A stretch of DNA of 64,000 bases, taken from positions 1-64,000 of the forward strand of contig DATEOF010000467.1 in assembly GCA_035274465.1 (NCBI GenBank), written 5' to 3'. Below the pieces are notes generated by a model. The model was not told the origin of the DNA, did no database searches, and saw only the letters and a list, made by a program, of their open reading frames with translations. Position numbers and translations under genes: made by a program. Positions 46,254 through 55,589 of this stretch are shown piece by piece; within the stretch, counting starts at the first letter, position 1; every line of letters begins with the position of its first letter. The DNA is from JADGRF01 sp035274465. Its GTDB lineage: Bacteria > Myxococcota_A > Polyangia > Polyangiales > JAFGIB01.

Positions 46254-48167
46254 ATGGCACTGATGCAAATCCACGATCCGGCTGCGCGGCCGCGGCCCAT
46301 CGGCATCGATCTGGGGACCACCCACAGTCTGGTCGCCTATGTGCCGTCGGTCGGCGGAGCGACGTGCGTGCTCGACTGCGACAACGAGGCGTTGGTGCCG
46401 TCTGCGGTCTCGTACCGCGCGGATGGCGGCGTGATCGTGGGCAAGGCGGCGCTCGAGCGTGCGCGCGAGTTTCCGGAAGACACGATCGTCAGCGTGAAGC
46501 GCTTCATGGGTCGCGGGGCGGGTGACGCGGAGACCAAGCGCCTGGGTGCGTATCGGTTTGCTGCGGAGAGCGGGCCTGTCGTGAGGTTTCGCGTGGCGGG
46601 TGAGCGCGAGGTCACGCCGGTGGAGGTCAGCGCGGAGATTCTGCGCGAGCTCAAGAACAACGCCGAGGACGAGATCGGTAGCGTCGGCGGGGTCGTGATC
46701 ACCGTGCCGGCGTACTTCGACGATGCGCAGCGGCAGGCGACCAAGGATGCTGGGCGGCTGGCGGGGCTCGAAGTGTTGCGGCTGCTGAACGAGCCGACTG
46801 CGGCGGCGCTCGCGTATGGGCTCGACAGCCGTACGAACGGTACGTTTGCGGTGTACGACCTCGGTGGGGGTACGTTCGACATCACGATCTTGGTGCTCGA
46901 TGACGGCGTGTTCCAGGTGCGCAGCACGGGTGGCGACAGCCAGCTCGGCGGCGATGACATGGACCGGGCGCTGGCCGAGCGCGTGCTGCAGCGCATGGGT
47001 ATTGCGGATTGGCGCAGCGCAACGCCGCAGCAGATCAGCATCGCGCGTACGAGTGCGCGGAGCATCAAGCATGCGTTGACCGAGCGCGAGAGCGTCGAGG
47101 CAGACATCGAGTTGCCTGGGGGCGGCAGCGTGCAGCTGCAGATCTCGCGCAGTGACTTCGAGGCGCTGATCCGCGCGTTGGTCGAACGCACCGGCGTCGC
47201 TTGCCGCCGTGCGCTGCGCGACGCGGGTTTGGGCGCGGGCGAGCTCGACGGCGTGATCCTCGTCGGGGGAGCCACGCGCGTGCCGCTGGTGCGGCGCTAC
47301 GTGGAGGAGCTCTTCGGGCGTCCGCCGCTCACCAGCATCGACCCGGACCAGGTGGTCGCGGTGGGTGCGGCGATCCAGGCAGATCTGCTGGCAGGGCAGG
47401 GCGCGCGTGAAGACGTGTTGCTACTGGACGTGCTGCCGCTCTCGCTCGGTGTCGAAGCCATGGGCGGCGTGGTCGAGAAGATCTTGCCGCGCAACACGGC
47501 GATCCCGGCGTCGGCGGCGCAGGTGTTCACCACCTACGCGGACAACCAAACCGGCTTCACGCTGCACGTCGTGCAGGGCGAACGCGAGCTCGCGGCCGAC
47601 AACCGCTCGCTGGCCCACTTCACGCTGCGAGGCATCCCGCCGCTGCCTGCAGGGCTCGCGCGCCTCGAAGTACGCTTCGACGTCGATGCGGACGGCCTGT
47701 TGAAGGTCTCGGCGCGCGAGCAAACCACGGGCATCGAGCAGCGCATCGAAGTCAAACCCAGCTACGGCCTCAGCGACGCGGACATCGAACGCATGCTGCT
47801 GGATGCCTACGACCACGCCGAGTCCGACATCGACGCGCGCAGCCTGCGCGAACAGCGGGTAGAGGCCGAACGCGTGTTGGCCGCCCTCCAGGGCGCATTG
47901 GCGACGGATGCCGAGTTGGTGACCGCGGAAGAGCGCCCGAGCATCGAAGCTGGAATCGCGGCGCTCCAGGCAGCTGCCAGCGGCAGCGACCACCGCTTGA
48001 TTGCGGCGCGGATCGAAGAGCTGGACCACGCCAGCAAACCCTTCGCCGGCCGCCGCATGGACCGCAACATCGCCCGCGCGCTCGCTGGCCGAGCGGTAGG
48101 CGAACTCGAGCGCGAAACCGCGCACGCCCGAGGCATCGAACCCCACCTCGGCGGGACCAAGGAATGA
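46254..48167 (+). CDS. hscA: Fe-S assembly chaperone HscA
   Basis: This 637-residue Hsp70-type chaperone has the ATPase motifs GIDLGTTHS, LLNEPTAAALAYG and YDLGGGTFDI, and a shorter substrate-binding part typical of HscA. The C-terminal lid lacks the DnaK EEVD-like end. It acts with HscB to release clusters from IscU. Length and neighbours make a DnaK assignment unlikely. It is followed by fdx after one base. Confidence 0.97.
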   Translation: MALMQIHDPAARPRPIGIDLGTTHSLVAYVPSVGGATCVLDCDNEALVPSAVSYRADGGVIVGKAALERAREFPEDTIVSVKRFMGRGAGDAETKRLGAYRFAAESGPVVRFRVAGEREVTPVEVSAEILRELKNNAEDEIGSVGGVVITVPAYFDDAQRQATKDAGRLAGLEVLRLLNEPTAAALAYGLDSRTNGTFAVYDLGGGTFDITILVLDDGVFQVRSTGGDSQLGGDDMDRALAERVLQRMGIADWRSATPQQISIARTSARSIKHALTERESVEADIELPGGGSVQLQISRSDFEALIRALVERTGVACRRALRDAGLGAGELDGVILVGGATRVPLVRRYVEELFGRPPLTSIDPDQVVAVGAAIQADLLAGQGAREDVLLLDVLPLSLGVEAMGGVVEKILPRNTAIPASAAQVFTTYADNQTGFTLHVVQGERELAADNRSLAHFTLRGIPPLPAGLARLEVRFDVDADGLLKVSAREQTTGIEQRIEVKPSYGLSDADIERMLLDAYDHAESDIDARSLREQRVEAERVLAALQGALATDAELVTAEERPSIEAGIAALQAAASGSDHRLIAARIEELDHASKPFAGRRMDRNIARALAGRAVGELERETAHARGIEPHLGGTKE

Positions 48168-48168
48168 C

Positions 48169-48528
48169 ATGGCCAAGGTCCGCTTCCTGAAAGAACAAAT
48201 CGAAGTCGAAGTCCCCGAGGGCACCACGATCCTGGAAGCCGCCCGCAAGGCCGGAGCGCCGGAGGGAGATCGCTGCGGAGGCGTGTGCGCGTGCTCTACC
48301 TGCCACGTCTACGTGGTCAAGGGCTTCGACGACACGTCGGAGATCGAGGACGAGGAGTTCGACATCCTGGACAAGGCCCGCGACGTGCGCATGACCAGCA
48401 GGTTGGGCTGCCAGGCGAAGATCGGCGGGGACGTCGACATCGAGATCAGCGACGAAAGCTTCGAGGCGTTCTGTGACGAGCACCCGGAGAAGCGCGAGGA
48501 CGCGAAGCGGCTGCGGGTCCTGCGATAG
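48169..48528 (+). CDS. fdx: [2Fe-2S] ferredoxin Fdx of the isc system
   Basis: This 119-residue adrenodoxin-type ferredoxin has cluster ligands in CGGVCACSTC (Cys, then x5, Cys, x2, Cys) and the fourth Cys in SRLGCQ. It supplies electrons for cluster assembly. It is the last gene of the operon; the IscX gene found in enterobacteria is absent. The tail after the last Cys is somewhat longer and acidic (DEHPEKREDAKR). A tRNA follows 70 bases later. Confidence 0.96.
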   Translation: MAKVRFLKEQIEVEVPEGTTILEAARKAGAPEGDRCGGVCACSTCHVYVVKGFDDTSEIEDEEFDILDKARDVRMTSRLGCQAKIGGDVDIEISDESFEAFCDEHPEKREDAKRLRVLR

Positions 48529-48598
48529 CCCGGGTAGGGGCGGGCCAGCCGCTAACCCCTTGCCCCGACCGGCCTGACGCGATACACCCCGTCTCCCT

Positions 48599-48672
<74 letters not shown>

Positions 48673-48682
48673 CAGCTGAGAT

Positions 48683-48905
48683 TTAGAGTAGTTGCGCGAT
48701 TCCAGTCTCAAAGCGCGTGGCAGGTTTCGCGGCCCCTTCTGTCATTCTTCCGGGCAGCACACGGGCGTATCGCTCGGTTACCCAGGTCGTGCTGTGATCG
48801 AGGAGCGTCGCGATTTCGGCGATGGTCCATCCGCGGCCCGACGTGCCTGTGAGCAGGTGGGTCGCGCCGGGCCATGCGCGACGCAAGCGTTGACCGCCGT
48901 ATTGC
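48683..48905 (-). pseudogene. C-terminal remnant of a tyrosine recombinase
   Basis: On the minus strand, close to the tRNA 3' end, one frame encodes GWTIAEIATLLDHSTTWVTERYARV, which has the LLxHS and TxRYA pattern of a phage-type integrase tail, with the likely catalytic Tyr. The neighbouring frame a little upstream encodes RRSTLASRMARRD, like the Arg box. The two parts are out of frame and nothing else of the protein remains. A decayed integrative element at this tRNA is the simplest reading. No attachment repeat was found on the far side. Confidence 0.6.
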
Positions 48906-48986
48906 GTCCCACTCGCAGCAGATAGCGACGGCGACCATGGATGCGACGCGCATCCGTGGTCGCCGGTCTCCGATTGCTCGAGTCGA

Positions 48987-50654
48987 CTAGGGCCAGTAGA
49001 TGTCCCAGTCCTGCGGATCGGTCGGCTGCCAATTCGTGTTGTCGCCCACGGGCTGTGGTCCGGGCGCGGGCGTGCATGGTCGCACCACGGCTCCGGTTCC
49101 GTCCGCGAGCGCGTCGCTGGACCACGCCGCGCACTGGCCAAGCCCAACGACGTGGCCGGTCATGTGGAACTGCTCGTTCTGATACGCCGGAACGTTGTCA
49201 CAGCCGTTCCACATGCCGACGAACTTACCCGGCTTGGCCTCGCCGCCGAGCACGTTGGCGCAGGTGCTCGATGAGCCGTCGCGCATCTGGTGTGCCTTCG
49301 AGAAGTCGAAGGACTGGAACGGCGAGCCCGCGCCGCACGTGCCGACCGTCAACACGTCGCCGACCGCCGACGGGTTGTGTTGCTTCGTCACGCACAGATT
49401 GGTGCCGCTGAGTTGAATCGACGTGCCGTTGGTCCAGAACGACCACAGCTCTTGCTTGCCGGGTGTCCCGCACGGCTGAATCTTGAGCTGTTGATCCACC
49501 TCCGCTTTGTCGACGGTGACGCACATATCACCGAGCGCCTTCCAGCGCATCGAGTTGAGCGGGAACTTCTGGTTCGCGTACTCGCCGAACGGCCATGCGA
49601 TCAGATTCGTCGGGTTGGGGCCCACGGTGCCTCCGGAGATGTTCCAGGACACGCGCGACTTGCCGTTGTCGGGCGTCACGGTGATCTGGTTGAACCAGCT
49701 CAGCCAATACGAAGTCCAGGACGAGCCGCAGGTCGAGGAGATGACCGGAGTGCCCGCCGCAACCGAACCGCCGCGGAACTGCGCGCACCTGCCGCCATAG
49801 CCGACGAACGAGCCCGCCGGCTTCATGCCGTAGAGCCGCTGCACACCCATGATGTCGTCGGGACTCAAGCGATTGGGCCGGTTGTCGTAACACATGATGG
49901 AGTTCACATCCGGCCGAGGGGTCAGCAGATCGCCGCCGCTCGCAGGTCCCGTCTCTCCACTGAGCTTGCAAGTCGTCGCAGAGCCATTCGACCAGTTGTC
50001 GGGCCGCGCCTTCTCGTGCGGAAACCCGAGCGCATGACCGACCTCGTGAACCGCGTACGCGACGTAGCTTCCCTGCGTGACCTTGGTGGCGTTGATGTAT
50101 ACCTTGGAGCCGTGCGTCGATGACCGACCTACCGAGTCTGCATCGGTGTAGTCCCAGCCGGAATCGAGCGCGAACATGATCTTGCCCGGGTTGAGCGACT
50201 TGTCGTCGCCGGTCCCGTTGCCTGCGCAGGTCGTGTTCCAGCCGGTGAACGAGAGACCCGACGAGCGGCCCCAGCTATCTTCCACCGCTTCTTGCACCCA
50301 TTGTTTGATGGTTTGGACATTGTTGGTTACGACCTGGCCGCGCTTTGGGTCGGCGACGTTGTCACTGATCATCGCCAGCGGATCGACTCTCCCCAGCGTC
50401 GCGGGATAGGTCCAACAGACCGGAACCGAGGCTCCGACACCGGGAATTGATCCGACCGCGTAGCCGTTCCAGTACGTATTGCCGGCCGACGGCAGTCCGT
50501 ACAGCTCTTCGTTGGCAACGGCCACGTCTTCCTCTGTTTCGACCACTCCGGCGCATGCCTGGAGCGACGCGAAGATCAACAACCCGGCGAGCGCCGGCCG
50601 CCTTTGGGTTCGATGTGCAATAGTGGCAAGATTTCTTTGCATGAATCTTCTCAT
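48987..50654 (-). CDS. Metzincin-type zinc protease with ricin-type lectin tail
   Basis: This 555-residue secreted protease has a signal peptide with a possible lipobox (ASLQAC, Cys about 34). The catalytic domain is at about 60-280, with HEVGHALGFPHE (HExxHxxGxxH) and a Met-turn SIMCYDN, which define a metzincin, close to matrixin/M10-like or astacin-like. From about 285 a cysteine-paired beta-trefoil-like region follows, with QLSGTNLCVTKQHN and other ricin-like repeats that would bind sugars. ATG 50654 follows GAGGAAGGA; a second ATG at 50642 is less well placed. It likely degrades prey or extracellular proteins. Confidence 0.87.
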   Translation of the reverse strand: MRRFMQRNLATIAHRTQRRPALAGLLIFASLQACAGVVETEEDVAVANEELYGLPSAGNTYWNGYAVGSIPGVGASVPVCWTYPATLGRVDPLAMISDNVADPKRGQVVTNNVQTIKQWVQEAVEDSWGRSSGLSFTGWNTTCAGNGTGDDKSLNPGKIMFALDSGWDYTDADSVGRSSTHGSKVYINATKVTQGSYVAYAVHEVGHALGFPHEKARPDNWSNGSATTCKLSGETGPASGGDLLTPRPDVNSIMCYDNRPNRLSPDDIMGVQRLYGMKPAGSFVGYGGRCAQFRGGSVAAGTPVISSTCGSSWTSYWLSWFNQITVTPDNGKSRVSWNISGGTVGPNPTNLIAWPFGEYANQKFPLNSMRWKALGDMCVTVDKAEVDQQLKIQPCGTPGKQELWSFWTNGTSIQLSGTNLCVTKQHNPSAVGDVLTVGTCGAGSPFQSFDFSKAHQMRDGSSSTCANVLGGEAKPGKFVGMWNGCDNVPAYQNEQFHMTGHVVGLGQCAAWSSDALADGTGAVVRPCTPAPGPQPVGDNTNWQPTDPQDWDIYWP

Positions 50655-50956
50655 CTTTCCTTCCTCGTAAGTTCAGACCCGGTCGAAGCACCCGTCGTGC
50701 CAGCGCGCGCGCCTCGCCTTCGCACCGCTATCGCAGCCGTTTCGGTGCGAGCTCGGAGGCGCGCGCCACTCGTGGCACGCCAGTTTCGGCAGCGCGTGCC
50801 ATTACTCGCCGTTCATCGCGCTGCGTACACGCGCATTTCGCGGTCATCGCCGCGATGTAAGAGCGAGAGGAGTCAGGCGCTCGCGATGAACGCGTATGGC
50901 GGTGCCTCCGGCGGCGCAACCCAGTACTCTTGAACAGGCACCTATCGAAACCCTAG

Positions 50957-50984
50957 CCTCCGCTAATCTTGAAGTTGGCGGAGG
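50957..50984. terminator. Hairpin in gene-poor stretch
   Basis: A perfect 7-bp inverted repeat (CCTCCGC / GCGGAGG, 14-base loop) lies 24 bases before the IS21-like repeats. No adjacent gene needs it; it may belong to the element end. Confidence 0.25.
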
Positions 50985-51007
50985 TCAGCCTGCGAGCCCG
51001 CCGCGCC

Positions 51008-51038
51008 GAAACTGATCCCACCGGCTGGAAACTGATCC
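51008..51038 (-). mobile_element. Possible IS21-family end remnant
   Basis: Two copies of GAAACTGATCC (51008-51018 and 51028-51038), 20 bases apart, read on the minus strand as tandem GGATCAGTTTC units. IS21-family elements carry multiple repeats of this kind at their ends, as far as I recall. No istA or istB gene is visible beside it, so only an end remains, if it is one. Confidence 0.35.
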
Positions 51039-51418
51039 AAACGACTTCATCGCTGACGAGACCGTCGGGGTCGTCGACGCCGTGACTCACAAGCTCTGCG
51101 TGTCGTGGCGCCGCGGCGGCTTGCCCGTGGGGGCGCTGGTGCTCAGCGAGGAAGGGCATGATCCACGAGCCGCCGTCAGCTGCGGCGTTGCGGCTGATGG
51201 GCGAGAGCTTGGCGAACGGTCATCCGTAACGCACCCAGGCTTGATCGCAAATCGCTACCAGGTCGCCGCATCGCTCGCTGCCTGAACGGGATATCTGAAG
51301 TTGCGCGACTGCGGCTATCAGCGGCAGTGTCGCCTTCGTGCCCACAGACGAGTCCGTTCGCGCGTGGTGCGCACACCAGTCCTTGCGGTTCAGCTCGCCC
51401 CAGCTATCGTAGTCAGCT

Positions 51419-52006
51419 GTGACAGGCCGCTCGACTGCTGCGCCCGAGCACACTGAAGTCGTGCCTTCTACGTCTGGCGTCTCCGTGCTCGACGTGTTGC
51501 GCGCGACGCAGGAGATCGTCGGCGAGCAGGTGTTCGCACAGGCGCGCGAGTGCTTGCCGCAGTCCGTCCGGGACGAGATCTCCGAGATCACGGCCGTCAG
51601 CTGGGTGCGCAATACCTTGCTGATTGAGGTCATGCGCGAGGTCGCTCGCATCACGGAACGCGATACCGAAGAGCTTGTCGCTGAAGCGATCCGCCGCGCG
51701 ACGACGCGCACCTTTACGACCGTGTGGCGCACACTCCTGCGCTTCACCACGGACGAGGCGCTGATCAAGCGCGCGCCCGTGATCTACGCGCGCTCACGCA
51801 ACTGCGGCAAGCTCAGCGCCCGGATGCTGTCGCCCGGCGTGGCTGAGGTGATGCTCACCGACTATCCGAATCTCACGCCGCCCGAGTTGCGCTCCCTGGG
51901 TGTTGGGATTCAGTGCATCCTCGAGCTCGCCGGCCGACGCCACGTGCAGGTCAGTTGCGAGCGCAGACCGGACGGTGGGCGCTACGTGTTCCGCTGGCGC
52001 ACCTGA
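51419..52006 (+). CDS. DUF2378/TIGR02265-like myxobacterial protein
   Basis: This 195-residue soluble protein starts at GTG 51419. The pattern AQARECLPQSVRDEI, then TVWRTLLRFTTDEALIKRAPVIYARSRNCG, then VMLTDYPNLTPPELRSLGVGIQCILELAG resembles the family known almost only from myxobacteria (DUF2378/TIGR02265, heme-NO-binding-like fold). The function is not known for these. Assignment is from memory of the pattern and needs a profile search. It precedes an SDR gene by 158 bases; co-transcription is possible. Confidence 0.55.
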   Translation: MTGRSTAAPEHTEVVPSTSGVSVLDVLRATQEIVGEQVFAQARECLPQSVRDEISEITAVSWVRNTLLIEVMREVARITERDTEELVAEAIRRATTRTFTTVWRTLLRFTTDEALIKRAPVIYARSRNCGKLSARMLSPGVAEVMLTDYPNLTPPELRSLGVGIQCILELAGRRHVQVSCERRPDGGRYVFRWRT

Positions 52007-52164
52007 CGCGGGCATTTTACGCGCCGCGCGCGGTGCGGTGCTGCGCACACAGGGCGAGAAGGGCTTGGCCGCCCTCGATGCGCGGCCAGAAGCGCTGTGG
52101 TCCTTCCCACTGGTTGGGCCACCGGCTCGTGGCATGCTCCGGTCTCCACGAAAGGGCTGATGCG

Positions 52165-53067
52165 ATGAAAGACGTACACGGCAAGGTGGCAGTCGTCACA
52201 GGCGCTGCGAGCGGTATTGGGCGCGGCATGGCGGAAGCATTCAGTGCCGCCGGCATGAAGGTCGTGCTGAGCGACGTCGAGGAGCCGGCGCTCGAAGCTA
52301 CCGCCAGCGCTCTGCGCGCTGCCGGCAACGATGTTCACGCGGTGCGCACCGACGTCTCGAAGCTCGAGCAGGTCGAGCACTTGGCTCGTGAGACGGTTCG
52401 CAAGTACGGTGCGGTGCATGTGCTTTGCAACAACGCCGGCATCGGGCTGAGCGGCGGCACCGCGAGCTGGGAGGCGACCATCGACGACTGGACGTGGGTC
52501 CTGAACGTCAACTTGATGGGTGTGATGTACGGGCAGCGCGCGTTCCTACCTATCATGCTCCAGCAGGGATGCGAGGCCCATATCGTGAACACGGCATCGA
52601 TCGCCGGGCTCGTCGCGGGCGCAGACACGTTGTACGGAGTCACGAAAGCCGCTGTGGTCAGGCTCACCGAGGGCACATTCCTCGAGCTTCAAAACCGTCA
52701 GGCGAAAGTCGGCATGTCTGTCCTCTGCCCCGGCTTCGTCGACACGCACATCATGCAAGCGGAGCGCAACCGTCCTGCCGAGCTCAGCGACACGATCACA
52801 GCGGCCGACACACGCGTCAGTCGGGTGTTTCGCGAGTGGTTCGCCCAGCAGCTGAAAGAAGGTTTGAGCCCCCGCGCGGTTGGCGATCAAGTGCTCGCCG
52901 CCATCCTCGAAAACCGCTTCTACGTGCTCACGCATCCCGACTGGAACCACAACATCACCTATCGGACGCAGCGAATCATCTCCGGCGAGCATCCCAGCCC
53001 AGCACGCCCACCGAACCTCGAGTCGCTCACGAAGCAGCTCGACGCGCTGTTCCCGCGCAAAGCCTGA
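52165..53067 (+). CDS. Short-chain dehydrogenase/reductase
   Basis: This 300-residue SDR has the motifs TGAASGIG near 13, NNAG near 90, the Ser in NTASIAG, and YGVTKAA with Tyr and Lys. The last 60 residues (RFYVLTHPDWNHNITYRTQRIISGEHP) are typical of a broad SDR subfamily with hydrophobic substrates. The start is supported by homology of the N-terminus rather than a strong ribosome site. It seems independent of the preceding DUF2378-like gene. Confidence 0.9.
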   Translation: MKDVHGKVAVVTGAASGIGRGMAEAFSAAGMKVVLSDVEEPALEATASALRAAGNDVHAVRTDVSKLEQVEHLARETVRKYGAVHVLCNNAGIGLSGGTASWEATIDDWTWVLNVNLMGVMYGQRAFLPIMLQQGCEAHIVNTASIAGLVAGADTLYGVTKAAVVRLTEGTFLELQNRQAKVGMSVLCPGFVDTHIMQAERNRPAELSDTITAADTRVSRVFREWFAQQLKEGLSPRAVGDQVLAAILENRFYVLTHPDWNHNITYRTQRIISGEHPSPARPPNLESLTKQLDALFPRKA

Positions 53068-53327
53068 CGTCTCCGCTCGGCGAGACGCGTACGTGACGCC
53101 GCCCATCCGGCCATGCCGAGGCTGGCGTGCCGAAGCTGGCAGTCGAGTGCTACTCGTGGCACGTCGCGTTTCGCCGCTCTGCCGACGAGGCCTAGCCAGG
53201 AAGGATCCGATCCCAGCGCTTCAGCTCGAGTTCTCGATCGCCGCAGCGAACTGCCGACCGACGGAACACTCCTTGCGTCGTCGCCAGGCGCGCGCTTCGA
53301 ACCGCGCGGATCACTCGGAGGTCTCGA

Positions 53328-54665
53328 ATGCGTTCTCGCCGTTCCGTGTCACCCGCCCGACGTCGCTCGACCATCGGGCTGTTGGCGTCGCTCTGGCTAG
53401 CGAGCACGGCGGCGTTCGCTGCCGCGCCCGCGCATGCGCAAAAGATCGGATATTTCGTCACTCGCTACACTTCGGCCGGCGCGCCCGATCCGAGCTTCGG
53501 AAGCAGCGGGGCGTTGCTCGGACAGCTGTCCGGCGATCCGAGCCTCGTCGTGGTCCGCAGCGTGGGCGCGAGTCCGTTCGGCGATGGTACGATCGTCGGA
53601 GCCGGGTATTTCGATCCGAGCAGCGCGAACACGACCGACGCTGGCGCCTACCGCATGGTCATCGGTCGCTTCAACGCGAACGGTTCGCCCGACTTCTCGT
53701 TCGGCTACGCTGGTGTCACCACCGCCCATTTTCAAGGCTCGGACCGCGCGCAAGCAGTTGGCTTTCAAACGTCGCGCACGATCGTGGTCGCGGGTACGAG
53801 CTGCTGCGGTAGCAGTCTGAATGACGCGCGTGTGTTCGTGACGCGCTTCAATTGGAACGGCGCTCAAGACAGCGCGTTCGGCGGCTCTGTCTTCAGTGGC
53901 CAGGCGGGCTTTGCCATCGCGCTGCGAAGCACGAGCACGGAGCTCGCGGGAATGGTCATCGACGCGCGCGACGCGATCTATGTCGTGGCTACATTCGAAG
54001 CCGGAATTGGGCTCGCCAAGTTCACTGCGACTGGCACGCTCGATACGAGCTTCGGTCCGAGTCGGAGCGGAACGGTATCTGTGGCGAAGGGCAGCCCTGC
54101 GACTGTCGCCACCGGCATCGCGCTCGATCGAGCTGGCAATGTCGTCGTTTCGGGAACGCGCCGCCAAGCACCCGCGCAAGGCTTCATTGTGCGCCTCACA
54201 CCCGCAGGCGTGCTCGATCTGAGCTTCGGTAGCGGGGGGACTACAGTCATCCCGAACGCGACGGAGTGCCACGACGTGGCAGCCGATGCTAGCGGCAACG
54301 TCTTCGCATACTGCAACATGACCAACGGCATGGTGGGCGTTCAGCGCCTCAACGCCCGCGGTCAGATCGACTCGACGTTCGCCCGCACGTTCGCGTTCTC
54401 GGGACAACAAAGCCAATCTGCCGATCGCCTGCAGGTCGCGAGCGATGGCACGATCTTGTTGTCGGCGGATACCGTCGCAGCGAGCTCCGCGGCGTTCGGC
54501 GTCGGAGTCGCTCGGCTCACAGTCAACGGCGCGCTGGACGCTGGGTTCGGGACGCGCGGCCAAACCGTCACCACGTTCCCCGGCTTTCGTCCGTTTGCGT
54601 TCGGCGTGGCGCGGGACGGCTCCGGCAACGCGCTATTGTGTGGCGAAGCCGCCCCGACCCAGTGA
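53328..54665 (+). CDS. Secreted delta-60 repeat protein
   Basis: This 445-residue exported protein has a Sec signal ending near residue 38 (AHAQK). The mature part has repeated units of the form G-x-L/P-D-x-S/F-F-G, for example APDPSFGSSG, SPDFSFGYAG, TLDTSFGPS, VLDLSFGSGG and ALDAGFGTRG, spaced by about 55-60 residues. These match the delta-60 (TIGR02608) repeat found in beta-propeller-like surface proteins. Six to seven units fit a propeller. The role is unknown. Its 3' end overlaps the disrupted amylase frame on the other strand. Confidence 0.8.
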   Translation: MRSRRSVSPARRRSTIGLLASLWLASTAAFAAAPAHAQKIGYFVTRYTSAGAPDPSFGSSGALLGQLSGDPSLVVVRSVGASPFGDGTIVGAGYFDPSSANTTDAGAYRMVIGRFNANGSPDFSFGYAGVTTAHFQGSDRAQAVGFQTSRTIVVAGTSCCGSSLNDARVFVTRFNWNGAQDSAFGGSVFSGQAGFAIALRSTSTELAGMVIDARDAIYVVATFEAGIGLAKFTATGTLDTSFGPSRSGTVSVAKGSPATVATGIALDRAGNVVVSGTRRQAPAQGFIVRLTPAGVLDLSFGSGGTTVIPNATECHDVAADASGNVFAYCNMTNGMVGVQRLNARGQIDSTFARTFAFSGQQSQSADRLQVASDGTILLSADTVAASSAAFGVGVARLTVNGALDAGFGTRGQTVTTFPGFRPFAFGVARDGSGNALLCGEAAPTQ

Positions 54666-55566
54666 GCTCGCGGTTACGCGCACGGGTGGTCCAGAGAAAG
54701 GAGCCGGGGCTCGGTTTCGCCCCTGCGCTCAGGCGGCAGTCACATCGAAGACGTGATAGCCCCTGCTGCTGCATCGTCCATTCGAGGTCCCAGTAGACCT
54801 CGGCCATGAAGCAGAAGCCTGGCGACCGTTCGCGCACGCTCTTCGTCGTATCCGGCCAGAAGAGCGGCGCGCGACGTCCCCAGGTGCGCTCGAACACCTC
54901 GGACAAAACCAGCATGGCCATGTCACACCGCACGCCGTCGCACTGCCCGGCAATTCGCAGGAGCTCACCGCGCATCGAGGCCTGCGTCGCCGCATTGCTG
55001 TAATCGAGCTGCAGTGTGTCGGGCCAACCGGCAAAGTACGGATCCCGGCCCAACGCCAGCACCCGCTCGCCGACGCGCGTGTAGTTCTCAGGCGCCCGCG
55101 CCAGGTCGGATTCGCTGCCGCCCACGTAGTATTCAGGATGTTCTCGAACCCAGGGATGATCCGGGGCCGTGGGATTGGGGACGAAGTCGAGCATCAGCCG
55201 CAGTCCGCGATCCCGAAGGCGTTGCCGAATGCGCGCGAGCGCGGCGTCGCCGCCCAGGCCGGGCTGTACGGTGTAGCCGCTGATGGCGAAGCCCGAACCG
55301 GCGATGTCTTCCTCGCGCAGGTCGGGCAACGTCTCCTGAAACTCGCGACGCCACTCCGGATTCGTTCGCGAAATCTGCTGCGCGACGGGACCGGTCCGCC
55401 ACACGCTGAGCAGCCAGATCCAGTCGAACCCCATCCCGGCCAGACGATCCAGGTCGCTGTCCGGCATGTCGTCGAGCGTCGCCCTCCGACCGAGTGCTCT
55501 CGAGAGCTCCGTGAGCCAGACGCGCGTGTTGATCTGATAGAGCGATGGGTATCGTGGTTCTGGCAT
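54568..55566 (-). pseudogene. Alpha-amylase-family gene, 3' truncated
   Basis: The N-terminal 270 residues match a GH13-type glycosidase: YQINTRVWL, LRLMLDFVPNPTAPDHPWV, the nucleophile region GVRCDMAM and the acid region FMAEVYWDLEW. After MQQQG (near 54757) the sequence no longer fits; the expected tail with the third catalytic Asp (NHDE-type motif) is missing. The frame then runs 190 bases of unrelated sequence into the 3' end of the delta-60 gene. The truncated enzyme should be inactive. It lies 23 bases after gapA on the same strand, so it was probably co-transcribed. Confidence 0.8.
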
Positions 55567-55589
55567 GGAGCCACATCGCAGCTACGCTG

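Larger units (their letters stand above)
50655..51418. other. 764-base stretch without a supported gene
   Basis: Apart from the hairpin and the repeat pair annotated here, I see no coding frame with a signal, domain or ribosome site. It must hold the protease promoter near 50.66-50.75 kb and perhaps one for the gene at 51.4 kb. The composition is ordinary for the window. Confidence 0.6.

Noticed and set aside
50953..51159. Small minus-strand frame beside the IS21-like repeats as a transposase remnant
   Set aside because: The translation shows no IstA or IstB motif; only the repeats themselves resemble the element.
50762..53190. Similar phrase ACTCGTGGCACG at about 50768 and 53153 as a dispersed repeat
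   Set aside because: Only about twelve bases are identical and the flanks diverge, which can occur by chance in GC-rich DNA.
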